This document shows positions 1-10,100 of a stretch of 44,297 nt of DNA, in pieces. The notes under the pieces are model-generated. The model did no database searches, was not told the origin of the DNA, and worked only from the letters and a program-made list of their open reading frames with translations. The stretch's first letter is position 1, and each line of letters starts with the position of its first letter. The stretch covers positions 1 through 44,297 of the forward strand of contig AWVY01000008.1 of the NCBI GenBank assembly GCA_004143605.1, written 5' to 3'. This DNA comes from Desulforamulus aquiferis (GTDB lineage: Bacteria > Bacillota > Desulfotomaculia > Desulfotomaculales > Desulfotomaculaceae). A program made the translations under genes and the position numbers.

Positions 1-108
1 AGGACGATCGTTGTAGCCAGGTCTCCCCTGTCCCTGGTTAGGACGATCATTGTAGCCTGGTCTTCCCTGCCCCTGGTTAGGGCGGTCGCCGTAGCCAGGT
101 CTTCCTTG
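1..108 (-). repeat. Tandem 39-bp repeat within infB
   Basis: Nearly identical 39-bp units lie at 1-39 and 40-78, with a third, more diverged partial unit at 79-108. On the minus strand each encodes 13 residues of the type GRPGYNDRPNQGQ. The unit is a multiple of three, so copy number can change without breaking frame. The array may continue to the left of the window. Confidence 0.85.
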
Positions 109-665
109 ATTACCCCTAGGCGCTCACCTTGAGGAACTCTATTATCAACCTGTGTTCTCGGTGGGCGATTACCCTCTATTATTTGAGGTGCCTGAGTGTT
201 TTCCTTGGGCACTTCAGTATTTTGATCCTTTTGACCGTCCTGCAGCTCATTGTTCTGTGTTCTTGGTGCCGGCGGTTTAGTGCCTCTGGTATCCTGTGCA
301 GGTCTCTGTGGGGGTTTTGGTCTGTCCTCATATCTCCTATCAGGCGGTCTATTAGGAACCCTATCAACAACTCCGGGTCCCTTTTGGTTATCTGGTCTAA
401 ATAAAAAATCTTTTTCTTTCTTACCGTCCATTCCTTGCCCCCTACTCCGCTCATGTTGTTTTGTTTTGTCAGCTTGATTATCTGTTTTATTATCACTGGA
501 ATTTGTTTTCTTTTGGTATTCTAAGTAAACCTTTTGGACATCATTATCTTCTAGAGTACTCATATGTGACTTAACTGTTACTCCAAAATCACTTAATTTA
601 TTTAAAAGCTCTCTGTTTTCAATGTTGAGCTCCTTTGCCAACTCATGAACCCGTTTTTTTACCAT
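1..665 (-). CDS. infB: Translation initiation factor IF-2, N-terminal part (runs off the window)
   Basis: The gene starts at ATG 665 behind GGAGGTGAACAA and runs out of the window at base 1. The first ~45 residues (MVKKRVHELAKELNIENREL...) are the IF2_N helical domain. A long low-complexity linker rich in P, R, Q and N follows, then Arg/Gly/Tyr repeats (RPGYNDRPNQGQG). The GTPase core lies outside. One frame change sits near 113-122: inserting one C gives ...GERPRGNQGRPGYGDRP and joins the linker to the repeats, so a base was probably lost. IF-2 is the GTPase that places initiator tRNA on the 30S subunit. It is the distal gene of the rimP-nusA-ylxR-ylxQ-infB operon, a common Firmicute order. 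Confidence 0.93.
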   Translation of the reverse strand, partial: MVKKRVHELAKELNIENRELLNKLSDFGVTVKSHMSTLEDNDVQKVYLEYQKKTNSSDNKTDNQADKTKQHERSRGQGMDGKKEKDFLFRPDNQKGPGVVDRVPNRPPDRRYEDRPKPPQRPAQDTRGTKPPAPRTQNNELQDGQKDQNTEVPKENTQAPQIIEGNRPPRTQVDNRVPQGERLGVIKEDLATATALTRGREDQATMIVLTRDRGDLATTIV

Positions 666-695
666 TTGTTCACCTCCAAAATATATGCGGCAATA

Positions 696-1007
696 TTAAA
701 CATCACTCCTGTCCAGTAATTTTACTATTCCCTGGGCAAAGTTTTTATCTAATACTACTACTGCTGCACGGCTAGATTTTCCTAAAGCTAGCCCTAATTC
801 CTGTTTTGTAAGGGCCAATATAGTTGGAACATTATTGGCCTTACCTAGTTGAATATACTCTCTCTGTATCTTCTCAGAAGTATCGGTAGCAATAATCATT
901 ACTTTTGCCTTTCCCTTTGAAAGGTTAGCCCTTACAGCAAAATCCCCAGACACGGCCTTTCCTGCCCGCTGGCACAAACCCAACAGATGCATTACTGGTC
1001 CATGCAC
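696..1007 (-). CDS. ylxQ: L7Ae-family ribosome-associated protein YlxQ
   Basis: An intact 103-residue protein of the L7Ae/L30e/Gadd45 fold. The N-terminal LLGLCQRAGKAVSGD and central MIIATDTSE match the family's RNA-binding surface. These proteins bind kink-turn-like RNA, but the cellular role of YlxQ is poorly known. The start taken is GTG 1007, directly after the ylxR stop (TAAGTG); an in-frame ATG at 992 is an alternative that removes five residues. It is coupled to ylxR upstream and followed by infB after 31 bases. Confidence 0.9.
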   Translation of the reverse strand: MHGPVMHLLGLCQRAGKAVSGDFAVRANLSKGKAKVMIIATDTSEKIQREYIQLGKANNVPTILALTKQELGLALGKSSRAAVVVLDKNFAQGIVKLLDRSDV

Positions 1008-1274
1008 TTAGTCCACCATTCCTTGCTTCAGACTTTCGATTACTTCTGCAGAAATTGAACATTCTAATGCCCGTTCCAATCTTTTACCCTTAATAGCCTT
1101 TTGCAGGCACTCCGGGTTAGGACATATATAAGCACCCCTACCGGTTTTCTTACCAGTAGGATCTATCTCAACAGTTTCCAGGGGAGTCCGCACCACCCGT
1201 TTCAGTTCGCGCTTGGGCCTCATTTCCTGGCATCCAACACACATCCTTAGCGGAACCTTTTTTACTCTGGGCAC
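1008..1274 (-). CDS. ylxR: YlxR family RNA-binding protein (RnpM, DUF448)
   Basis: An intact 88-residue protein with the family signature: CVGCQEMRPKREL near residues 12-24, a GRGAYICPNPEC segment near 46-57, and a basic KGKRLERAL helix. The four Cys are arranged like a small metal or structural knuckle. The family binds RNA and, in Bacillus, has been linked to RNase P. The start is GTG 1274; an AGGAGG site sits about 7 bases upstream and overlaps the nusA stop, so the two genes are translationally linked. Confidence 0.92.
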   Translation of the reverse strand: MPRVKKVPLRMCVGCQEMRPKRELKRVVRTPLETVEIDPTGKKTGRGAYICPNPECLQKAIKGKRLERALECSISAEVIESLKQGMVD

Positions 1275-1286
1275 TGCTTAACCTCC

Positions 1287-2463
1287 TCACTTTTCCTCTT
1301 TATTTTCTGTAATACTCACTGGTTCAGTGATATCATATTGTTCTTGAAATATGTCTGCCTCTGTTGAGTAGCTGTCGGAAACATCTATATTACTATCCCC
1401 CTGTTCAAGCTGGTTGTACTCGGGTAGATTTCTGCCATTTGAGATTCACTCTTAATATCAATTTTCCAACCTGTAAGTTTTGCCGCCAAGCGGGCATTCT
1501 GCCCTTCCTTACCTATGGCTAATGATAGTTGATAATCAGGCACAATCACCCTGGCAACCTTTTCATCCTCCATACTTCCACAGCCACCACCTTGGCAGGA
1601 CTCAAAGCAGATGCTACAAATTTCGAGGCATCTTGATTCCACTTAACAATGTCGATTTTCTCACCGTTAAGTTCATTTACTATATTCTGTACCCTCATCC
1701 CCTTGGGTCCAACACAGGCCCCAACGGGATCCACATCTTCATCCTTGGAGTACACAGCGATCTTTGAGCGATGTCCTGCCTCTCTGGCAATGGATTTTAA
1801 CTCAATTACACCATCCTGTAATTCGGGCACTTCCAATTCAAATAAACGCTTTAGCAGACCTGGATGAGTACGGGAAACTAAAATTTGTGGCCCCTTTGTA
1901 GTCTTACGAACCTCCACAATGTAAGTCTTTAAACGGTCCCCGTGTTTATAATCTTCCCCGGGCATTTGCTCAGAGGGTGCCAGGATAGCCTCAGTTTTCC
2001 CTAGCTCGATAAAGATATTTTTATTCTCTATGCGCTGAACAGTGCCATTAAGTATATCACCCTCGCGATTGGCAAATTCTTCAAATATAATATTTCTTTC
2101 TGCCTCGCGAATTCTTTGAACAACGACCTGCTTTGCAGTTTGAGCAGCAATCCTTCCAAAGTTTCGTGGTGTTACCTCATTCTCTACAATATCCCCCACG
2201 TTAAACCTCGGGTCAATTTTTCTGGCGTCTTCCAAGCTAATATCCAAACGTTCATCTTCAACTTCATCCACTACATTACGCTGGGAATACACCTTAAAAT
2301 CTCCGGTATTCCTGTCTATATGAACCCTGGCATTTTGAATGGATCCAAAATTTCTTTTATAAGCAGAGATTAATGCTGCTTCGATGGCACCTAATAGTAC
2401 ATCAACTGCAATACCTTTTTCCTTCTCTAAATCCTTTAAGGCTTCTAAAAACTCGCTATTCAC
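1287..2463 (-). CDS. nusA: Transcription termination/antitermination protein NusA (frame broken twice)
   Basis: The start is GTG 2463 with GGGAGGAG 6-7 bases upstream. Visible in order are the N-terminal RNAP-binding domain ([21 protein letters not shown]), the S1 domain ([21 protein letters not shown]), KH1 ([20 protein letters not shown]) and KH2 ([20 protein letters not shown]). Frame changes occur near 1575, inside VAVEV-DEDEKVAR, and near 1420. After the second, the correct frame ends with ...SITENKEEK and TGA at 1287. The rebuilt length of ~392 residues suits a Firmicute NusA without the proteobacterial C-terminal repeats. NusA modulates RNA polymerase pausing, termination and antitermination. 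Confidence 0.93.
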
Positions 2464-2487
2464 TTTTTGCTCCTCCCATTATAAAAC

Positions 2488-2945
2488 TCAAAATTCCACT
2501 GCTAAACGTGCTCCTGCCACCTGTTCCGCAGGCAAAAGAACCGATTTGCCTTCTACTTCCATTTCAACCCCGTTTTCCGAGTAACCTATCAGTTCCCTTT
2601 AAAAGATTTGTTTCCATCAATAGGTGCATAAGTAGTAACGTTTATCAAATGTCCTTTAAATCTTTCAAAATCAGCAGGCTTCTTCAGGGGGCGCTCAATA
2701 CCAGGCGAGGATACTTCCAAAAAATAGGCCTGGGAAATGGGATCTAATTCGTCCAGTACCACATCAACCTTTTCTGATGCAGTCTGACAGTCATCCAGAT
2801 CGACACCCCCAAGCTTATCGATGAAAACCCTTAAATACCAGTTTCCACCTTCTTTGACATAGTCAACATCAACTAATTCTAAATTTAATTCATTAATAAC
2901 AGGTTCGATTGCAGCTTTAATAGTTTCTACATTAGTCTTAGCCAA
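2488..2945 (-). CDS. rimP: Ribosome maturation factor RimP (one frame change)
   Basis: The TTG start at 2945 is chosen for its GGAGGA six bases upstream; the longer open frame to 3050 runs through the leader hairpin and has no RimP similarity. The N-terminal alpha/beta domain (NLELVDVDYVKEGGNWYLRVFID) and the SPGIERPLKKPADFERFKG motif are diagnostic. After SFKG a base is missing from a G run near 2600. Restoring it gives ELIGYSENGVEVEVEGKSVL... and a stop at 2488, for ~152 residues, the usual size. RimP acts in 30S subunit assembly. It is the first gene of the nusA-infB operon. Confidence 0.92.
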
Positions 2946-2986
2946 ACAAAGTCCTCCCTTTAAAATTCCCCTAAAGTAACGCGAAA

Positions 2987-3005
2987 GAGTGGGAAATACC
3001 CACTC
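2987..3005 (-). promoter_or_regulatory. Hairpin in the rimP operon leader
   Basis: GAGTGGG at 2987-2993 and CCCACTC at 2999-3005 form a perfect 7-bp stem with a 5-nt loop, between the promoter and the rimP start. No T-run follows on the transcribed strand, so it is not a standard terminator. Transcript stability or regulation by an RNA-binding product of the operon are possible roles. Confidence 0.5.
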
Positions 3006-3059
3006 CTCTCCAAAGCAAAAAAGTTGCTTAACACCTACACCGTACTTCAAAACATAATA

Positions 3060-3088
3060 AGTATATCATGGAAACAATTTCTTGACAA
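3060..3088 (-). promoter_or_regulatory. Sigma-A promoter of rimP-nusA-ylxR-ylxQ-infB
   Basis: Read on the minus strand, -35 TTGTCA (3083-3088) and -10 TATACT (3060-3065) are separated by exactly 17 bases. It lies about 115 bases upstream of the rimP start, leaving a leader with one hairpin. Confidence 0.75.
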
Positions 3089-3161
3089 GGGTAATGACTT
3101 TATAGTCAATTCTTTACAGGTATGATCCCCAAAGACCTAAAATGTATACATCATAAAAAAT

Positions 3162-3482
3162 TTATTTATTGGTCTCATTCTTCTGCTCTAGATCAATTTT
3201 CTTTACTTCCACTGGTGCTTTTAGCTTTGCCAATTCATTATCCAATGTATTTATTCTCACTAAAGCTTCCTTTAACTCTTTGGATAACTTGAATTGCCTG
3301 GATAGACCAAAAAATAAAGCTGCCACCATTCCAGCTAAAGCCGACCCAAGTATCACTATAACCTGAGGAATACTTGGAAGTTGCCATAATAAAAAGCTAA
3401 TGGTGACCTGGTCAGAGTTTTGAGTGGCAAATATAGCTACAGTAATAGAAAATAGAGTAGCAATGGCAAAATAAAACTGCAT
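3162..3482 (-). CDS. LapA-domain (DUF1049) membrane protein
   Basis: A small intact protein of ~106 residues from ATG 3482, chosen because GGAGGTG lies just upstream; the longer frame to 3521 lacks a ribosome site. Two hydrophobic spans (MQFYFAIATLFSITVAIFAT and roughly residues 38-62, VIVILGSALAGMVAALFFGL) enclose the short loop QNSDQVTISFLLWQ typical of LapA_dom proteins. A charged, coiled-coil-like tail (KLSKELKEALVRINTLDNELA) follows. In enterobacteria LapA works with LapB in envelope control; in Firmicutes the role is unknown. It stands alone between the rimP operon promoter and the PHP gene. Confidence 0.75.
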   Translation of the reverse strand: MQFYFAIATLFSITVAIFATQNSDQVTISFLLWQLPSIPQVIVILGSALAGMVAALFFGLSRQFKLSKELKEALVRINTLDNELAKLKAPVEVKKIDLEQKNETNK

Positions 3483-3543
3483 TACCAACACCTCCAGGAT
3501 TATTATTCGGCGTGGCAACACAGTTTTCCTGTTTTGGAAGATA

Positions 3544-4578
3544 CTATCCTAGTTGTGTTCTCAAATAAATATGATTAGAAAAAATCCAAGGACGGGGCCA
3601 AATATTTCCTTTGTAGACTTCTACTCTGTAGACACCTGGTCCTGGATCAGAAATGTTTAGATTGCTGCCAAAACATTTTGCAAACATCTTACCATCTTTA
3701 ATTAATTTGATATGCGCCTTTGACGGGAGCTTTACAGATAGATTTAAATCCTTTGAGTAGATAGTTTCCTCACCCATCAACCAGTTTTTCTGACCACTAT
3801 GTGCAAAAAAGGAAAAATTTTTAATCTTTCCGGCACAATAGTTAACGAGATAGCTTTGGCCGTTTTTTATGGCAGATAGAACTAGCCTTTTATCATGGTG
3901 CAAATCTCCCTTTAAGGTTCCTTGGTAACTACATGGGTTCGCAATGTTCTAAATTGGTATTTATAGCTACTTAAAATTGTAGGAATCCAGCTAAATTGCC
4001 TACCCCCATGGGCATCTATCCCTGCTATAGCAGGAACCTTTCTGTGCTCACCAAGCTTGTCCCACTTCATTAAAGTCTCTGGTTCCGGTGGTCGTAAGCA
4101 GGCCTTAGGGAAAAAGACGCTCTTTAATAATTCTGTTTTATTTTTGAAGCTACTCATCCACTGGGAAAAATAATTCCAAATCTCTACCCCATAGGGTTGA
4201 TCTAAATCCAGTTGTCCCAATGCATCTTAGCAGGAAAAAGGCAATTTTCCTTTTGATCTGGGTGAGCTAAAAAACCAAAGCCACCATCCGATAAACCTTG
4301 CCCACATATTCCTCAGGTCTTAACCTATTGCTGGGAACTGATTCCACATCATAGCACAAAAAGTGATTTCTTTTCGGTGTTACCTCAAGCCCTACCAGCA
4401 TTAGTACACCGTTTAAATACTTTTCACCCTCTTTATATAATCCATTAAGGGTATCATGATCATTAATTAATACAAACTCTGCCCCTGACTGACTCGCCGC
4501 TCTGGATATTCCCTCAAAATTGCTGGACCCGTCAGAATAACAAGAATGTATATGAACTACTCCAGAGTAATCGTACAT
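3544..4578 (-). CDS. PHP-domain metal-dependent phosphoesterase (frame broken)
   Basis: The start is ATG 4578 with GAGGTGG upstream; a TTG at 4590 is less likely. PHP metal-site motifs appear in order: HIHSCYSDG, NDHDTLNG, an AHPD after the first frame change, and GIDAHGG. These are the His/Asp ligands of the polymerase-and-histidinol-phosphatase fold. Frame changes fall near 4275, 4205 and 3905. The C-terminal ~115 residues (SVKLPSKAHIKLIKDGKMFA... VYRVEVYKG) look like a beta-rich domain, as in secreted or envelope-linked PHP proteins. The substrate is unknown; family members hydrolyse nucleotides or sugar phosphates. It is not the PHP domain of PolC. Confidence 0.75.
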
Positions 4579-4633
4579 ATTCCACCTCAATCAATTAATT
4601 AGACAAATTATATTGTAAACTAATCGGGTAGAT

Positions 4634-4795
4634 ATGTATAAAGGAAAGTTCTGGACCTATGGCTTGTTGGTATTCCTATTAGGTCTCGTCTTGGCTGTTG
4701 GATATTTCTTTTTTGTAGTGCAGTTCAGACACGGGTTATTTTATTTCATCCAGGGTACCAAAGCGGTAGCCCTGTTGTTTGCATTCGTTTATTAG
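4634..4795 (+). CDS. Possible small single-span membrane protein
   Basis: A 53-residue plus-strand frame beginning MYKGKFWTYGLLVFLLGLVL and continuing with AVGYFFFVVQFRHGLFYFIQ. A basic N-terminus followed by one long hydrophobic span looks protein-like. Its last ~60 bases overlap the 3' end of pdaA on the other strand, and only a weak GGGTAG lies upstream. It may be a real small convergent gene, perhaps with a misread end, or a chance frame. Confidence 0.3.
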   Translation: MYKGKFWTYGLLVFLLGLVLAVGYFFFVVQFRHGLFYFIQGTKAVALLFAFVY

Positions 4796-5701
4796 ATCAG
4801 GAAGCATGGTTGCGTTTGGTTGATTCACCGCGTGGAGTAGAATGATGGCTCCGTCATGCAATCTATCCATAACTGTTTTCTTATTTTGCTCGGGGGTTCC
4901 GGCATCCGGTACCCAGTCAGCCATTGCTACACTCCAAAAGACATTGATATAGCCCATTTCCCTGGTAATCTTTAATGAACGGGCGCTGTATTCACCCATG
5001 GGAGGACGTAGGTATTTCATCTGACCCCCGGTGATATTATTGTATGAATCTGCCAGTGTGCTAATTTCAGACTTTAAAGCACTATCGCTGGAATCAGGAA
5101 GGCTGGGGTGATTTTGGGTGTGATTGCCCACAATATGACCTTCAGCCAACATTCTCTTTACCAATTCTTCATTTTTCTTTAAATAATCGCCGGTAATAAA
5201 GAAGGCTGCCTTTACCTCTGTTTCCTTTAGTACATCAAGTATTCTGGGAGTATAACCATTTTCATAGCCCTCGTCAAAGGTGAGGTATATTACTTTATTA
5301 TTTATATCCCCGTGATATATGCCGTCATATTCACTCAATAGGGCCTTACCCATTGAGTTAACCTCTGGCAGTCGATGTTCTTTATTGGGCATATAATACC
5401 AGCTTAGTTTATTATTATTAACCGCAGTTGATTCCACTGACTTTTGTTCATCAGGTAAAGCACTCTGGGATGGTACATTCTCTACCATATTATCCTCTGC
5501 CACTGGTGAGTTATCTTCATCTGTTTCGGTAGTCCCAAAATCATCAGTACTTGGCTGATGGTCACTTAATGCCTGCACCTTGTCAGAATCAACTACAATC
5601 TGTTCATTAGAACCGGTGGGATAAAGTAATATTACTGTTCCAACAATTAAAAAAGCAGCAAATATTACCGTAGCATATAGTTTCTTTGTACTTATAAACA
5701 T
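4736..5701 (-). CDS. pdaA: Polysaccharide deacetylase, PdaA-like (spore cortex muramic-delta-lactam)
   Basis: An intact protein of ~321 residues. ATG 5701 is preferred because GGAGG lies 8 bases upstream; a start at 5716 would put the ribosome site inside the gene. A signal-anchor (LYATVIFAAFLIVGTVILLY) is followed by an acidic/Ser/Thr linker of ~60 residues. The NodB domain then shows IYLTFDEGYENGYTPRILDV (metal-site Asp region), GNHTQNHPSLP (HxxxH), YLRPPMGEYS and IILLHAVNQPN. The phrase YENGYTP and overall layout match PdaA more than other deacetylases. PdaA removes acetyl groups from MurNAc during spore cortex formation, which implies sporulation. Confidence 0.8.
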   Translation of the reverse strand: MFISTKKLYATVIFAAFLIVGTVILLYPTGSNEQIVVDSDKVQALSDHQPSTDDFGTTETDEDNSPVAEDNMVENVPSQSALPDEQKSVESTAVNNNKLSWYYMPNKEHRLPEVNSMGKALLSEYDGIYHGDINNKVIYLTFDEGYENGYTPRILDVLKETEVKAAFFITGDYLKKNEELVKRMLAEGHIVGNHTQNHPSLPDSSDSALKSEISTLADSYNNITGGQMKYLRPPMGEYSARSLKITREMGYINVFWSVAMADWVPDAGTPEQNKKTVMDRLHDGAIILLHAVNQPNATMLPDLINECKQQGYRFGTLDEIK

Positions 5702-5749
5702 TACCTTGGCCTCCATTTATAATATTATCCATCATAGCCTTTATTTGGA

Positions 5750-5778
5750 ATTATAGTCATAATAGTACCTAAATGCAA
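5750..5778 (-). promoter_or_regulatory. Sigma-A-like promoter upstream of pdaA
   Basis: On the minus strand TTGCAT (5773-5778) and a perfect TATAAT (5750-5755) are spaced 17 bases apart, with the -10 about 50 bases before the pdaA start. B. subtilis pdaA is read by the forespore factor sigma-G; no clear sigma-G site was recognised here. Confidence 0.55.
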
Positions 5779-5827
5779 ATATATAACTACGGGAATCACT
5801 TTGTTTTTTGCTGGAGGACATGTTTGG

Positions 5828-7134
5828 ATGATTATTCATATTAGTAAATTTCGTTTAAGAATTTTCATGGGCATGTTTATTCTACTGCTTGCTCTATGGT
5901 TTAGCATAGGAACATTTGTAGGTCAGTATCTAGAAAATTCTCCAGAGGGAAAAGTAGTAGTAGTTTTTAAATTCCATGCTCCCATGAGGGAAACTTCCCC
6001 TCAAGATTTAGTCATTGAACGGGTTTTGGATGGCACAATTGTTCCATTTAATTATAACTGGCTTACAGCTAGCACCTAAGGGTTGAATTTGCAGAAAATG
6101 AATACCCCAGGGGGCAAAAATACCGTTATAAATTCAATACTGCATCAGCTATGATTTGGCCCCTTTGGGTATGGGCCTCGGGGGAGTTTCAGGCAAAGGT
6201 GCCCTTACGTTTTGTAGGAATAGATAACCGGGATTCGGTTCCTTCTAAGGGTCCTGTAATTATTCAGTTTAACACAGAGGTTAACCCTGGGGAATTAATG
6301 GCCCATTTTAAAGGGCCAAAACCCGGGAGGCTCGAACCAGTTAAGTACTTCTCCCCCGAGGGTTACCTGGAGGATTATAGCAGATGGCAATATTGGCCCG
6401 AAAGCAAACTAAATAATACTCAGGATTACACAATACATATTGCCGAGGGCTTGCCTTCCCGGAATGGAGGGAAGCTTACCTCAAATATAGAGGCACAATT
6501 TACCACCACACCGGAATTCCTCATCTTGGAATCAAATCCCCGCCCAGGGTCAAGTGGTATTTGGTTAACACGGAATATTTTTATTACAGCTAATCAGGAT
6601 TTAAAGACAGCGGAGATATCCATTAATGATCTGCCAGGAGTATGCCGTATTGATGGCAATAGAGTTGATTATTTACCTAATCGAGTGCTGAGCCCCAATA
6701 CCCATTATAAAGTCACGGCACGCTTAGTTTCTAAAAGTAATGAAATCCTTAACTACAGCTATGACTTTATAACTACTAACCTAGGCAGCAGCAGATGGCT
6801 TGAGATTAAGTCTGGTAGCTCTATTAAGCTTTGGGTAATGGAGGGAAAGAAAACAATCCGCACCATGACCATAACCCAAAAGTCACGTCCTGCCGCACCC
6901 ACTGGAACCCTGTATGAGCAAAATCGCAGCACCACAAGCAATAAAAACTCCAAGCAAGATCAATGGATTTGGTTAAATGCCGACATACTGCTTCACTCAT
7001 TACCAGAGGGTACCGCAGACAATCACAGCCAATTGGGTATTCCCAAAACCTATAGCTGTTATTACTTAGAGCAAGAGGACCTAGATTGGTTAATCTCTTA
7101 TATGCCCCAGGGCTTCATGGTCATAAATCACTAA
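5828..7134 (+). CDS. Membrane-anchored bacterial Ig-like (SbsA/Big_5 type) protein
   Basis: The start is ATG 5828, about 9 bases after GGAGGA. A basic N-terminus and one hydrophobic span (IFMGMFILLLALWFSIGTFV) anchor the protein; the rest would be outside the cell. One frame change near 6075 separates ...PFNYNWLTAS from ...RVEFAENEYPRGQKYRYKF. The second half shows repeated beta-sandwich phrases: VPSKGPVIIQFNTEVNPGEL, NTQDYTIHIAEGLPSRNG, NPRPGSSGIWLTRNIFITAN and NTHYKVTARLV, typical of SbsA-Ig/Big_5 domains. No catalytic motif is seen. The rebuilt length is ~435 residues. Its stop overlaps the converging polC stop. A cell-surface role is inferred; the function is unknown. Confidence 0.65.
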
Positions 7135-10100
7135 AAAAGTGCCATCTGATCAGATAATTGCAGTTGATTCAGACAACCGTGGTTTTGTAATACCTCCACT
7201 ACTGTTTTAGATATCTTTGCACGATTTCTCAAATCATCCACGGAAGTAAAGGGAGCTGCCTCCCTGGCCGTAAGAATACTTTGTGCTGCTGCCCTTCCAA
7301 CACCCTGAAGTCCGCCAAAGGGAGATAATAAACCATCCTGGGTAATCAAAAACTTAGTGGCATCGGATTTTTCAAGATTAACTGGTAAAAGTTTTATGCC
7401 CCGGTAATTCATCTCTAAGGCCACCTCTAGAATTGTGAGGAGGTTTTTTTCTTTCTGGGAAGCAGCATTACCCTTTTCCTCTATTTCCTGAATAACCTGC
7501 TTTAATTTATTTGGTCCTTGAACCATTAGATCAGCATCAAAGTCATCTGCCCTTACAGAAAAATAAGTGCAGTAGAATGCCTCTGGATAATAAACCTTGA
7601 ACCAGGCAATGCGAAAAGCCATCATAACATAGGCAGTGGCATGGGCCTTGGGAAACATATACTTAATTTTGTTGCAGGATTCAATATACCACTTGGGAAC
7701 CCCATGGCTTCGCATAACTTCTGCATCTTCCTCCTTAACTCCTTTTCCCTTTCTAACACCCTCCATAATTTTAAAGGCCAGTTTGGGTGGAAGGTTCTGA
7801 TAAATGAGGTAGACCATAATATCATCCCTAGCAGAAATAGCCTCGGATAGCTTGCAGGTACCTGCCCTAATTAAATCCTGGGCATTGTTTAACCATACAT
7901 CAGTTCCATGGGAAAATCCCGAGATACGAACCAATTCAGAAAAGGTTGTAGGTTTTGTATCCACCAGCATTTGACGTACAAACTTTGTACCAAATTCCGG
8001 TATAGCATAGGTTCCCACCTGGGAGCGAATATCCTCCGGTTCAACCCCCAGGGCTACTGTGGATGAAAATAAGCTCATGGTTTTTGGTTCATCCAGGGGT
8101 ATCTCTCTGGCGTTCAGCTGTTAAGTCTTCCAGCATACGAATAACCGTGGGATCGTCATGACCCAATATATCCAGCTTTACCAAGCTATCGTGGATGGAA
8201 TGATAATCAAAATGGGTAGTTCTGGTATCGGATTTTACATCATCGGCAGGACGTTGAACCGGAGTAAACATATGGACATCTGCATCCCTTGGTACTACCA
8301 TAATGCCCCCTGGATGCTGCCCCGTGGTTCTTTTAACACCAGCACAGCCTAATACCAATCTTTTTAGTTCTGCATTCCTCTTTTTTTGATTCCTTTCATC
8401 TAGATAGTTTTTAACAAAGCCAAAGGCTGTCTTTTCGGCAATGGTTCCAATGGTGCCGGCACGATATACATTATCCTTGCCAAACAATTCTTCTGTGTAT
8501 TTGTGGGCCCTGGGCTGGTAATCCCCTGAAAAGTTAAGGTCTATATCAGGCACCTTATCTCCCTCAAAGCCTAAGAATACCTCAAAGGGTATGTCGTGCC
8601 CGTCCTTTTCATAGGGCTGTCCACAATTGGGGCATATTTTATCAGGTAAATCCGCACCGCAGCCAGCCGATCCGTCATTAATAAACTCGCTACCCCTACA
8701 ACCCTTGCATCTATAGTGTGGAGGCAGGGGATTAACCTCTGTAATACCTGTAAGGGTAGCCACTAAGGAAGACCCTACCGAACCTCGGGAACCCACCAAA
8801 TATCCATCATCCATTGACTTCTTTACTAATTTATGGGCAATTAAATATAATACAGCGAATTTGTTGCCAATAATTGACTTTAGCTCCTTATCAACCCTTT
8901 TTTGAACAATCTCGGGCAACGGCTTGCCGTATAATTCATGGGCCCGGTCTAAGGTCATATCAGTAATTTGCTCCTCCGCTCCTTCAATATAGGGCGGGTG
9001 AAGTTGGTCTGGGATAGGCTTCATAAATTTAACTTGCTCTGCAATCATTCTTGGGTTTTTGACCACAACCTCCAAGGCAGTTTCTTCTCCAAGATAGGAG
9101 AATTCCTCAAGCATTTCTACCGTGGTCTTAAAATATAGGGGTGCTTGATTATCTGCATCATCAAAACCTTTACCGGCCATTAGAATACGTCTATAAACCT
9201 CATCCTCCGGGTTTAAAAAATGCACATCCCCTGTAGCAACAACCGGGATATTTAGCTTACTGCCTAACATCACTATGCGTTGGTTTAGCTGTCTTAAGTC
9301 ATCAAATCCCTGTACTTGATGATTACGAACCAGAAACTCATTGTTGCCCAAGGGCTGTATCTCTAAGTAATCATAGAAGGCTGCAATATTTTCTAATTCC
9401 TCTTGGGATGCTCCGTTTAAAAGGGCCTGGTATAATTCCCCTCCCTCACAGGCAGAGCCAATCAGTAGTCCTTCCCTATGTCCTATTAACTCTTGTCTAG
9501 GAATTCTGGGTTGCCGGTAATAATATTTAAGATGAGAAAGTGTGATTAAACCATATAGATTCTTTAACCCTATTTCATCCTTAACAAGAAGGGTAACATG
9601 TCGGGATCTCAGCTTTTCTTGGCTTGCTCCTTTGCCCAGGACAGAAAGTCCCTCTAGGTCATGAATTCCCCGTTCCGTAATCTTGTTTAAAAGTATTTGC
9701 CATATTTTCCCCGTGGCAGCAGCATCATCAACGGCCCGGTGATGGTTGCCAATATCAATTTTAAACTCTTTGGTTAGGGTATTGAGTTTGTGATTTTTAA
9801 GTTGGGGCAATAGTACCCTTGCTACACCAAGGGTATCTATTACTTGATAGTTAGCTTCTTGCTGGAGATTATCCCGGAAGCCAGTTTTTAAAAAACCAAA
9901 GTCAAAAGCCGCATTATGAGCTACTATTAGAGCTTCGCCTACGAATTCCTTTAATTTAGCTAGGGCCTTTTGGGGAGCAGGTGCATCTTTGACCATCTCA
10001 TTATTAATGCCCGTTAACTTCGTAACTTCGTGGGGTATTTCTCGTCCAGGATTAACCAAGGTGCCATAGCGGTCTACCTCGTGCCCTCAGAGTACTTAAC

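Noticed and set aside
1..108. CRISPR-like tandem repeats
   Set aside because: The units are directly adjacent, with no spacers, and encode the IF-2 linker.
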